Source: Desulfosporosinus sp049943955
GTDB lineage: Bacteria > Bacillota > Desulfitobacteriia > Desulfitobacteriales > Desulfitobacteriaceae
Length of the DNA: 64,000 bases
Assembly (NCBI RefSeq): GCF_049943955.1
Contig: NZ_JBNFTW010000001.1
Coordinates: forward strand, 310,001-374,000
Reading direction: 5' to 3'
Positions within the stretch are counted from its first letter, which is position 1. Every line of letters starts with the position of its first letter. This document shows positions 17,383 through 25,069 of the stretch, in pieces. The position numbers were made by a program, and so were the translations under genes. Under the pieces are notes generated by a model. The model did not search any database and had not been told where the DNA came from. It saw nothing but the letters and a program-made list of their open reading frames with translations.

Positions 17383-18144
17383 ATGGATTCCATTTTGCAA
17401 ATTGATGATTTGACGGTCAGCTTTAACGGATTCAGGGCTGTTAATCATGTCAAGACTGAGATCGAGAAAGGCGAGATTCGTTTTTTTATTGGCCCCAACG
17501 GTGCCGGCAAAACAACGTTGCTCGATGCAATTTGCGGGCGTGTAAAGCCTCAATCCGGACAAGTTTTGTTTTCCGGCAATCTGGACGTTACTCGCTATTC
17601 GGAACACGAGATTGTTAATATCGGCATTGGCAGAAAGTTTCAGGTGCCTTCCGTATTTACGCATATGAGCGTTTACGAAAATATGGAACTTGCGGTGGTC
17701 AAAGACAGGTCTTTATATTCGTCTGTTTTTCACAAACTGAACAAAGAGCAACACGAGAGAATTGAAGATATCTTAGTAACGATCGGTTTATATGAAAAAC
17801 GCTTGAACACCCCAAAAGCCTTATCTCACGGGGAAAAACAGTGGCTGGAGATTGGCATGCTTCTGGCCCAGGAGCCCAAGCTTATGCTTTTGGATGAACC
17901 CGTTGCCGGTATGGGCCGTTCCGAAACGGATGCCACCGGGAAACTTCTAGAAAAAATAGCTCAAAATTGCACCATCATCGTTGTGGAACACGATATGGAA
18001 TTTGTCAGAGATTATGCCACGAAGGTTACGGTCCTGCATGAAGGGGCAATATTGGATGAGGGAAGTGTCTCTGAAGTTCAGAGCAATCAAAAGGTAATCG
18101 ATGTATACCTTGGACGGGGTGGGGAAGGCGAATGCTTGATGTAA
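17383..18144 (+). CDS. urtD: UrtD, urea ABC transporter ATPase
   Basis: 253-residue LivG-type ATPase starting at the ATG behind AAAGGCGGTGGGG. Walker A is GPNGAGKTT, the signature region is LSHGEKQWLEIGM and Walker B is LMLLDEPVAGMG, followed by the switch histidine in VVEHDMEFV. The LSHGEKQWLEIGM form, in place of LSGGQ, is typical of UrtD. It overlaps urtE by 13 bases, indicating translational coupling. Confidence 0.95.
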   Translation: MDSILQIDDLTVSFNGFRAVNHVKTEIEKGEIRFFIGPNGAGKTTLLDAICGRVKPQSGQVLFSGNLDVTRYSEHEIVNIGIGRKFQVPSVFTHMSVYENMELAVVKDRSLYSSVFHKLNKEQHERIEDILVTIGLYEKRLNTPKALSHGEKQWLEIGMLLAQEPKLMLLDEPVAGMGRSETDATGKLLEKIAQNCTIIVVEHDMEFVRDYATKVTVLHEGAILDEGSVSEVQSNQKVIDVYLGRGGEGECLM

Positions 18145-18824
18145 CAAAACTTGAGGCCAATTATGAAGAAAGCATCATTCTAAATAATGTCAATTTGGAG
18201 GTTCCTAAAGGACAGGTGGTCTGCCTCCTCGGACGCAACGGGGTGGGCAAGACGACTTTCTTAAAAAGTATTATGGGCTTGGTTCGTACCCCTAAGGGAA
18301 GCATTAAGTTTAACGGACGGGAAATTATTGCGGAACCTACGTATTTTAGGGCCAGGCAAGGGATTAGTTATGTCCCTCAAGGGAGGGATATTTTTCCCCA
18401 GTTATCGGTTCAGGAAAATCTATTGCTTGGTCTTGAGGCCCTTGGCGGCAAGGGAAGTATTGATGAAACGGTTTACGAATTGTTTCCGGTTTTAAAAACC
18501 ATGCTGCAACGAAAAGGGGGAGACTTAAGCGGGGGGCAGCAGCAACAGCTGGCGATTGCCCGGGCCTTGGTAGCTAAGCCAAAATTACTGATCCTCGATG
18601 AACCAACGGAAGGAATTCAGCCTTCTGTGATCCAGGAAATCGGCCGGGTCATTAAACAATTGAAACAGGATGAGAACTTAACGATCCTGATTGTTGAGCA
18701 GTATCTGGACTTTGTCGTGGAGGTTTCCGATTATTATTACGTCATGGAAAAAGGACGCATCGTGGCCAAAGGTTTCACTCGGGAAATCAAAAAAGAGGAA
18801 ATTCAGAAACTCCTGGCCATTTAA
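18132..18824 (+). CDS. urtE: UrtE, urea ABC transporter ATPase
   Basis: 230-residue LivF-type ATPase: Walker A GRNGVGKTT, signature LSGGQQQQLAIARAL, Walker B LLILDEPTEGIQPS and switch histidine position replaced by Q in IVEQYLD, as is normal for LivF/UrtE proteins. Its start is nested in the end of urtD behind GGGGAAGG. It powers uptake as a heterodimer with UrtD. Confidence 0.95.
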   Translation: MLDVTKLEANYEESIILNNVNLEVPKGQVVCLLGRNGVGKTTFLKSIMGLVRTPKGSIKFNGREIIAEPTYFRARQGISYVPQGRDIFPQLSVQENLLLGLEALGGKGSIDETVYELFPVLKTMLQRKGGDLSGGQQQQLAIARALVAKPKLLILDEPTEGIQPSVIQEIGRVIKQLKQDENLTILIVEQYLDFVVEVSDYYYVMEKGRIVAKGFTREIKKEEIQKLLAI

Positions 18825-18851
18825 ATTCAGATCAGGAAAGGGGGTTAGGGG

Positions 18852-19154
18852 ATGCATCTTAGTCCGGCTGAAAAAGATAAATTATTAATTTATACTGCAG
18901 GACAGGTGGCCCGCGACCGTTTAAACCGGGGCCTAAAATTGAATTATCCGGAAGCTGTATCCTTGATCAGCGCCGAACTCTTGGAAAGAATTCGGGAGGG
19001 TTATAGCGTCGCCCAGCTCATGGAACTGGGGCTAAAGATCTTAAGGCGTGACCAGGTCATGGAAGGAGTCCCGGAAATGATTGAGGAAATTCAGGTTGAG
19101 GGAACCTTTCCCGACGGAACGAAATTGGTGACCGTTCATCATCCGATCCTTTAG
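18852..19154 (+). CDS. ureA: UreA, urease gamma subunit
   Basis: 100 residues, exactly the usual size of the separate gamma subunit. Family motifs include HLSPAEKDKLL at the start, LNYPEAVSLIS in the middle and the C-terminal VTVHHPIL. It begins 27 bases after urtE behind AAAGGGGG, so transport and hydrolysis are probably one transcript. The gamma and beta subunits are separate genes, the arrangement of most bacteria rather than Helicobacter. Confidence 0.96.
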   Translation: MHLSPAEKDKLLIYTAGQVARDRLNRGLKLNYPEAVSLISAELLERIREGYSVAQLMELGLKILRRDQVMEGVPEMIEEIQVEGTFPDGTKLVTVHHPIL

Positions 19155-19205
19155 GTTCGGGTTTGGAGATGGGACTAGGTTCTTTGCTAAAGGAGGTAAA
19201 AGTTA

Positions 19206-19559
19206 ATGATACCGGGAGAGGTTAAATTGGCCGAAGGCATTATCGAGGCCAATCAAGGCTTAAAAACAGAAATCCTGGTTGTAGAAAATGCCGGTGACCG
19301 GCCCATCCAGGTGGGATCGCATTTTCATTTTTTTGAAGTAAACAGGTATTTGATTTTTGAGCGGGCTTTAGCCTGGGGAATGCGTTTAAATATTCCTTCG
19401 GGGACCGCAGTTCGCTTTGAACCTGGGGAAAGCCGAAAGGTAAAACTTGTTCAATTTTCGGGTAAGGGGCCTTGGTTGGGAGCCAATAACTTAAGTGCCG
19501 GCTGTATGGACAAGTCAACATGTATAGAGCGGGCTCAAGAGAAAGGGTTTATTAAATAA
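19206..19559 (+). CDS. ureB: UreB, urease beta subunit
   Basis: 117-residue beta subunit with the conserved IPGEVKLAEG start, DRPIQVGSHFHFFEVN core and LNIPSGTAVRFEPGE stretch. AAAGGAGG precedes the ATG. It assembles with UreA and UreC in the (alpha beta gamma)3 urease. The C-terminus carries a short extra tail with two cysteines (GCMDKSTC) whose role is not evident. Confidence 0.96.
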   Translation: MIPGEVKLAEGIIEANQGLKTEILVVENAGDRPIQVGSHFHFFEVNRYLIFERALAWGMRLNIPSGTAVRFEPGESRKVKLVQFSGKGPWLGANNLSAGCMDKSTCIERAQEKGFIK

Positions 19560-19607
19560 GGGGTTATTCTTGGGACCCGACTTGAAAATGTGAGGAGGAA
19601 TGGAACT

Positions 19608-21314
19608 GTGACATTGAATATGTCCCGCCGTCAGCATGCCGATATGTATGGACCAACCACTGGCGATAAAATCCGTTTGGCAGATACGGAATTATGGTTG
19701 GAAGTAGAAGATGATTTGACCAGCCCCGGTGATGAGGCCAAATTTGGAGGCGGCAAGGTCATTCGTGATGGGATGGGTCAGGACCCTCAAGCCTTGAATG
19801 AGGCTATGGACACAGTGATTACCAATGCCGTAATCATCGACCATTGGGGTATTATCAAGGCTGACATTGGGATTAAAGAAGGCCGGATTTATGGCCTGGG
19901 CCGCGCAGGAAATCCTAAGACAATGGCGGGAGTTAACCTTCCCATCGGGGCTGGGACCGAGGTGATTGCCGGAGAGAACTCTATCGTTACGGCAGGCGGA
20001 ATTGACAGCCATATTCATTTTATTTCTCCGCAGCAAGTTGAGACGGCCATTGCTTCCGGCGTCACAACCATGCTAGGAGGCGGAACCGGCCCGGCAGCCG
20101 GAACGAATGCTACCACCTGTACGCCGGGTGAATGGAATATGTACCGGATGCTGCAGTCTGCTGAAGCCTTTCCAATTAATATGGGCTTTTTCGGAAAAGG
20201 GAATAATTCGCTGCCCGAACCTTTGATAGCCCAAGTAAAAGCCGGGGCCATGGGTCTTAAACTGCATGAGGATTGGGGATCGACTCCTGCCGCTATTGAT
20301 TGCTGCCTCAAGGTTGCCGACGAATATGATATTCAGGTCGCCATCCATACGGATACCCTGAATGAAGCGGGATTTGTCGAAGATACCGTAGCTTCCATTG
20401 GCGGGCGGACGATTCATACCTTTCATACCGAGGGAGCGGGAGGAGGCCATGCTCCGGATATCATTAAAGTAGCCTCGTTGCCTAATGTCCTGCCATCTTC
20501 AACGAATCCTACCCGGCCGTTTACGGTGAATACCCTGGAAGAACATCTCGATATGCTCATGGTCTGCCATCATCTCGATAAACGGGTTCCGGAAGATATC
20601 GCTTTTGCTGATTCCCGCATCCGTCCGGAAACTATCGCTGCTGAGGATATTTTACATGATCTGGGTGTCATTTCCATGATGTCTTCAGATTCTCAGGCCA
20701 TGGGACGGGTTGGCGAAGTGATCATCAGAACCTGGCAAACGGCGCACAAGATGAAGCTGCAGAGGGGGTTCTTAGAATCTGACAGCGGAGAGAACGATAA
20801 CAACCGGATAAAACGCTATATTAGCAAATACACCATTAATCCTGCCCTCACCCACGGAATTAGTCATATAGTTGGTTCGGTTGAAAAGGGTAAATTAGCG
20901 GACCTGGTACTTTGGAATCCGAAGTTTTTCGGGGTAAAACCAAGTATGGTGATCAAGGGCGGGTTTATTATGTATGCCGCCATGGGTGATGCTAATGCTT
21001 CTATTCCCACACCTCAGCCGGTGATCCAACGGCCGATGTTTGCTTCCTTTGGGCAAGCAATCGCTGCGTGTTCCTTAACGTTTATATCTCAGGCAGCGGA
21101 TTCGGAAAAACTGGCCAGGGAGTTAAAGCTGGCTAAACAGCTTGTTCCGGTGAGGAACTGCCGCAATATTGGGAAGGCCGACATGAAACATAACTCGGCG
21201 ACACCGCAGATTTCAGTGGACCCTGAAACCTATCAAGTGACTGCCGATGGAGAGAACCTGACTTGTGAGCCGCTTGAAGTTCTGCCTCTGGCTCAGCGCT
21301 ACTTTATGTTTTAG
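19608..21314 (+). CDS. ureC: UreC, urease alpha (catalytic) subunit
   Basis: 568 residues from the chosen GTG, which follows AGGAGG at proper spacing; an upstream in-frame GTG would overlap that ribosome binding site. The nickel-binding residues are visible: H135 and H137 (SHIHF), the lysine to be carbamylated K218 (GLKLHEDWG), H247 (IHTDTLNE), H273 (HTFHTEGAGGGHAPD) and the late aspartate in SSDSQAMG. The active-site flap VCHHLD is also present. It hydrolyses urea to ammonia and carbamate in the cytoplasm. Confidence 0.97.
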   Translation: MTLNMSRRQHADMYGPTTGDKIRLADTELWLEVEDDLTSPGDEAKFGGGKVIRDGMGQDPQALNEAMDTVITNAVIIDHWGIIKADIGIKEGRIYGLGRAGNPKTMAGVNLPIGAGTEVIAGENSIVTAGGIDSHIHFISPQQVETAIASGVTTMLGGGTGPAAGTNATTCTPGEWNMYRMLQSAEAFPINMGFFGKGNNSLPEPLIAQVKAGAMGLKLHEDWGSTPAAIDCCLKVADEYDIQVAIHTDTLNEAGFVEDTVASIGGRTIHTFHTEGAGGGHAPDIIKVASLPNVLPSSTNPTRPFTVNTLEEHLDMLMVCHHLDKRVPEDIAFADSRIRPETIAAEDILHDLGVISMMSSDSQAMGRVGEVIIRTWQTAHKMKLQRGFLESDSGENDNNRIKRYISKYTINPALTHGISHIVGSVEKGKLADLVLWNPKFFGVKPSMVIKGGFIMYAAMGDANASIPTPQPVIQRPMFASFGQAIAACSLTFISQAADSEKLARELKLAKQLVPVRNCRNIGKADMKHNSATPQISVDPETYQVTADGENLTCEPLEVLPLAQRYFMF

Positions 21315-21332
21315 GAGGAGGAGTTCTAAGCT

Positions 21333-21764
21333 ATGATAGTTACGAAAGTGGTTGGTAAACTGAGAGACTTGGAAGAAGATCAGCAGCATGGAAAAGAGGC
21401 TTTAACCATTGAACAGGTTTTCCTTTCCTGGGATGAACTTCAGAAGAGAATTCTGCGCAAGACATCGGATGTGGGCCGGGATATAGGAATCCAACTGGAG
21501 AGCGGGCATCTGCATCCCGGAGATATTCTTTACCGGGAAGATAACCACGTCATTGTCGTAAGGGTAAAGGAAGAAGCGGTCTTGCTTGTTCCGGTCCGGA
21601 ATATGAAGGAAATGGGTTTGGCTGCCCATGCCATCGGCAATATGCATGCGCCTATCGAGGTGAAGAGCGATTCTTTGCTGACTCCTTATAATTCGGTACT
21701 CGTTGAACAGCTGACCAAGCTTGGTTTATCCCCGGTCAAAGAGGACCGGGCTTTCGCACCATGA
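21333..21764 (+). CDS. ureE: UreE, urease nickel metallochaperone
   Basis: 143 residues with the UreE N-terminal domain and a C-terminal nickel-binding domain containing GHLHPGDILY, VVRVKEEAVLLVPVRN and the conserved GNMHAPIEV, whose histidine is the usual dimer-interface ligand. There is no His-rich tail, unlike the enterobacterial form. Its stop overlaps the ureF start. It delivers nickel to the urease activation complex. Confidence 0.94.
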   Translation: MIVTKVVGKLRDLEEDQQHGKEALTIEQVFLSWDELQKRILRKTSDVGRDIGIQLESGHLHPGDILYREDNHVIVVRVKEEAVLLVPVRNMKEMGLAAHAIGNMHAPIEVKSDSLLTPYNSVLVEQLTKLGLSPVKEDRAFAP

Positions 21765-22441
21765 TGGAAAAGTTTTCTCTGGAAAAGGGACTGCGCTTGA
21801 TGCAGCTGGCGGATTCCTCCTTTCCTTCAGGAGGCTTTACCCAATCTTTCGGATTGGAAACTATGATTCAGCGCGGGGACATTAATAGCAAGGAAGAATT
21901 AAACCGCTTTATGCAGACGTTTCTCTATTACACTTGGCGGCCTACGGATTTACTCGCCGTAAAACTTGCTTGGGATGCTGCCCGGCAATCTGATGGGCAG
22001 CGGCTTGCTTTATTGGACAGACGATTAAATGCTCTGAAATTGCCCTCGGAAAGCCGTGCGGGCAGTCACAAGATGGGGAAGAGGCTGCGCCAATTACTTA
22101 TGGAAATTGATGCTGATTACACTATTGACGTAAGTTTCCCCTTTGGTCATCATGCTATTATTCTGGGACATTATGGTGCCAGCGCTAAAATCGAATTACC
22201 CTTGCTGCTGGCTGCTTTTGCGCATATGAGTACTGCATCTCTGATTGCCAACGGTGTACGGGCTATCCCGTTGGGACAAACAAGCGGGCAGCAGGTGCTT
22301 GCGCAGCTTCAACCCTTGCTCAATACTTGCATCCAATGGGCAGTTGCCGCTACGGAAAAGGATTGGGGCGGCAGTGCACCGGCCTTAGATTGGGCCGCTA
22401 TGGCCCATGAACAATTATATTCCCGGATCTTTATGTCTTAG
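21761..22441 (+). CDS. ureF: UreF, urease accessory protein
   Basis: 226 residues, all helical. Motifs LADSSFPSGGFTQSFGLET near residues 17-35, SRAGSHKMGKRL and FPFGHHAI are characteristic of UreF. It bridges UreG and UreD on apo-urease and checks GTP-dependent activation. The start ATG overlaps the ureE stop; a second ATG one codon on is equally possible. Confidence 0.94.
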   Translation: MMEKFSLEKGLRLMQLADSSFPSGGFTQSFGLETMIQRGDINSKEELNRFMQTFLYYTWRPTDLLAVKLAWDAARQSDGQRLALLDRRLNALKLPSESRAGSHKMGKRLRQLLMEIDADYTIDVSFPFGHHAIILGHYGASAKIELPLLLAAFAHMSTASLIANGVRAIPLGQTSGQQVLAQLQPLLNTCIQWAVAATEKDWGGSAPALDWAAMAHEQLYSRIFMS

Positions 22442-22515
22442 GCTTCTTAGGTTCAAAGGTTTTAAGAGCTTTATAAAAATTTAATAAAAGAATTTGAAAA
22501 AAGGAGGATTTTGGT

Positions 22516-23127
22516 ATGTGGCCGATTCGCATCGGAGTAGGGGGGCCTGTGGGATCAGGTAAAACAGCCCTTGTAGAGAAACTGACTCGTTATTTGGCGA
22601 CAGATTATAGTGTTGCTGTAATAACCAATGACATATTTACCAAAGAAGATGCGGAATTCCTTTGCCGCAATGGGGTTTTGCCGGAGGATCGAATCATTGG
22701 CGTGGAAACGGGAGGATGTCCTCATACAGCCATAAGGGAGGATGCCTCAATGAATTTGGAAGCGATTGAGATACTTAAAGAGAAATTTCCAGATGTAAAA
22801 CTTATTTTTGTGGAAAGCGGCGGGGATAATTTAGCGGCGACCTTTAGTCCGGAATTAGTCGATGTTGCGATTTATATTATTGATGTGGCACAGGGAGAAA
22901 AAATTCCCCGCAAAGGGGGCCCTGGAATTACGCGCTCCGATCTTTTGATCATCAATAAAACAGATCTTGCTCCATATGTTGGGGCCAGTCTGGAAGTGAT
23001 GGCTCAAGATTCGCTGCGCATGCGCGGTGAACGCTCTTTCTTGTTTACCAATCTGAGAACTGAAGAAGGTTTAGATCAAGTATTAATGTGGATACGGAAA
23101 AACGTGATCATGGAGGATATTACTTAA
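22516..23127 (+). CDS. ureG: UreG, urease accessory GTPase
   Basis: 203 residues. P-loop GGPVGSGKTALVEKL near residues 8-22, metal-linked VETGGCPHTAIREDASMN (CPH nickel site) and GTP-specificity NKTDLAP. Full-length SIMIBI GTPase. A 74-base gap with AAAAAAGGAGG separates it from ureF. It provides GTP hydrolysis for nickel insertion. Confidence 0.96.
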   Translation: MWPIRIGVGGPVGSGKTALVEKLTRYLATDYSVAVITNDIFTKEDAEFLCRNGVLPEDRIIGVETGGCPHTAIREDASMNLEAIEILKEKFPDVKLIFVESGGDNLAATFSPELVDVAIYIIDVAQGEKIPRKGGPGITRSDLLIINKTDLAPYVGASLEVMAQDSLRMRGERSFLFTNLRTEEGLDQVLMWIRKNVIMEDIT

Positions 23128-24002
23128 TGATTCCAAGTTTAAAACACGGTATTCTGCAAGTTGAGGTTCAGCAGGAAAACGGCCGGAGTTATATCAGCTC
23201 TTTGCGTCAAAGAATGCCGCTGCGAGCTTCAACCCCTCTCTATGCTAATGAGCAGGGAGCGGTTTTTTTCTTTATAATGAATCCCGCAGCCGGCCTTCTG
23301 CAAGGAGATCAGCACAGTATTTCCGTACGGGTAAAGAAGGATGCGCAGGCCGTTGTTTTTGGTCAAGGGGCGACCAAGGTTTTTCGCTCACCGCAAGGAA
23401 ATCTCTCCAGGCAATTAACAACCTTGATTGTAGAGAAAGGGGCCAGACTCGAATATATGCCGGAAGTGGTCATACCCTTTGCCGAAGCATGTTTATTCAG
23501 CCGCACTAATCTCTGGATTTCAAGTCAAGCATCGGTCTTTTTTTGGGAAATTACGGCTCCTGGACGGGTTGCCCGCCAGGAGCTTTTTAAATATAATTTG
23601 CTGGATCAGCAGACCCGAATTTTTTTGGATGGTGAATTGATTTGCTGTGACCGGTTTCAGCTGGAGCCGCAAAAGCTACCTCCATTTTTACACACTTGGA
23701 GCCCTCTTGGCCCAATGCATGGCTATACGCATTATGGCACCTTTTGGGCCATTGATCAGCATCTGCCGCGGGTAATGTCTGAACTTTTGCAGCGCCACAC
23801 GGAAGATGAAGACGGCTTTTTGGAACAGATCACTGAACACTATAAGATTTTAATCGCCGGAACTGAAATTAATAGACAGACTTATTGTTTCCGGGCCTTG
23901 GGCCATAGTGCGGAAGATATTCAAGAGGGTTTCAAAGAGATTTGGAAAGTCTTGCGTTTGAGATTATTTAATGAGCCTGAGTGGCCGTGGAGAAAATTTT
24001 AG
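23127..24002 (+). CDS. ureD: UreD (UreH), urease accessory protein
   Basis: 291 residues from an ATG that overlaps the ureG stop (TAATG), with GGAGG about ten bases upstream. Motifs FIMNPAAGLLQGDQHSI, GQGATKVFRSP and EYMPEVVIPFAEA identify UreD/UreH. It is the scaffold that binds apo-urease and carries nickel. Placing ureD last, after ureG, is a common order in Firmicutes. No nickel transporter gene accompanies the cluster. Confidence 0.94.
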   Translation: MIPSLKHGILQVEVQQENGRSYISSLRQRMPLRASTPLYANEQGAVFFFIMNPAAGLLQGDQHSISVRVKKDAQAVVFGQGATKVFRSPQGNLSRQLTTLIVEKGARLEYMPEVVIPFAEACLFSRTNLWISSQASVFFWEITAPGRVARQELFKYNLLDQQTRIFLDGELICCDRFQLEPQKLPPFLHTWSPLGPMHGYTHYGTFWAIDQHLPRVMSELLQRHTEDEDGFLEQITEHYKILIAGTEINRQTYCFRALGHSAEDIQEGFKEIWKVLRLRLFNEPEWPWRKF

Positions 24003-24211
24003 ATTTGATGAGAATCAATCTAACTAATTGACAGATTCACCTGGAAATTCATAAGTTCAACCAACGCAAATGATACACAATATTAAAGCAAAAATGCTCC
24101 ACTAAATTCATGAACGATTTATAGTGCTAACACCACGCTTTCATTTTTATTCAAGAAATGTTTTATGCAATCAAACGAGTCAAATGCATATAGTTGCGAC
24201 TAAGTAGGAAA

Positions 24212-24243
24212 AACCGAGGTAAAATCTGACCTCGGTTTTTTTC
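24212..24243 (+). terminator. Rho-independent terminator of the urease operon
   Basis: A 9-base stem AACCGAGGT/ACCTCGGTT with an 8-base loop, followed by a run of seven to eight T. It closes the urt-ure transcript. Confidence 0.85.
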
Positions 24244-24286
24244 GTCCGTAGAGAAAATTTGTTTTAAGAAAAATCATAACTAAGTG

Positions 24287-24315
24287 TTGACACACTAGTA
24301 GTAAATAGAGATAAT
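24287..24315 (+). promoter_or_regulatory. Promoter of the tetR-phosphotransferase operon
   Basis: TTGACA (24287-24292), a 17-base spacer and GATAAT (24310-24315), a near-consensus sigma-A promoter. Confidence 0.8.
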
Positions 24316-24322
24316 AATTATA

Positions 24323-24353
24323 TACACAATGTGTAAATAGACTCAATGTGTAA
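24323..24353. promoter_or_regulatory. Operator-like repeats downstream of the promoter
   Basis: TACACAATGTGTA (24323-24335) is a perfect 6+1+6 palindrome at the expected transcription start. The half-site CAATGTGTAA recurs at 24344-24353. The position suits repression, most likely by the TetR protein encoded just downstream. Confidence 0.65.
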
Positions 24354-24402
24354 TGACATTTCCGCTAACATTAGTTTATCAAATATACAGAGGAGGCGTA
24401 GC

Positions 24403-25029
24403 GTGGAACCAAGAGATATACCAGTTGAAGGCAGGGTTGAAAGGAAGAAGAAGGAAACACAGCAGAAGATTATTAAAGTCGCGATGGATTTATTTCAAAG
24501 CCAGGGCTTTAACAATACGACTATGGAACAGATAGCCGAAGAAGCTGATATTGCCAGGAAAACACTGTACAATCACTTTCCCGTTAAAGAGGCTATTGTC
24601 GACGACTATGTTAGAGGTATTTCCAAAGAATTTACTCAGCAGGCCTTGGCCACTCTGCCTGAGTTACCCGATACAAGGTCGCGTCTGCTAAATACACTGG
24701 GCAAAGTATATAAAGAGGTAGAAATTAACCAGGAGCTTATAGGAATTAGCTTAGGCTATCGTTTCAAAAACATGTCTCAGGGGGCGGGATACGAAAGCGG
24801 CGGTACCCATAGCCTTCTTGCCGAGATTATTAAGTTAGGCCAGGAGGCAGGTGAAATCAGGCAAGATATTTCGGCTAAACTGTTGGTCAAACAATTGGAT
24901 TTTCTGCGCGGCTTTATTGTAATGGAGTGGTTGAATGACTCATCAAAGATAGAACTGAGCAAAGAGATAGTAAATATGGTCGATCTATTCCTAGAGGGGG
25001 CCAATTTCAGAGGAGGGTACAAGATATAA
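24403..25029 (+). CDS. TetR-family transcriptional regulator
   Basis: 208 residues from a GTG behind AGAGGAGG; the open frame reaches further up but into the operator. The N-terminal helix-turn-helix contains TTMEQIAEEADIARKTLYNHF at about residues 38-58, with the usual TetR LFQSQGFNNT before it. The C-terminal ligand-binding half is not recognisable by eye. It is probably autoregulated through the overlapping palindrome and controls the following phosphotransferase gene, 40 bases downstream. Confidence 0.9.
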   Translation: MEPRDIPVEGRVERKKKETQQKIIKVAMDLFQSQGFNNTTMEQIAEEADIARKTLYNHFPVKEAIVDDYVRGISKEFTQQALATLPELPDTRSRLLNTLGKVYKEVEINQELIGISLGYRFKNMSQGAGYESGGTHSLLAEIIKLGQEAGEIRQDISAKLLVKQLDFLRGFIVMEWLNDSSKIELSKEIVNMVDLFLEGANFRGGYKI

Positions 25030-25069
25030 TGCAGTACATGCAATAAATATTTTTTGGAGAGTGGTTTAA

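Larger units (their letters stand above)
24003..24402. other. Spacer with urease terminator and tetR control region
   Basis: The first 200 bases show nothing recognisable. The remainder holds the terminator, promoter and operator given as separate entries. Confidence 0.5.
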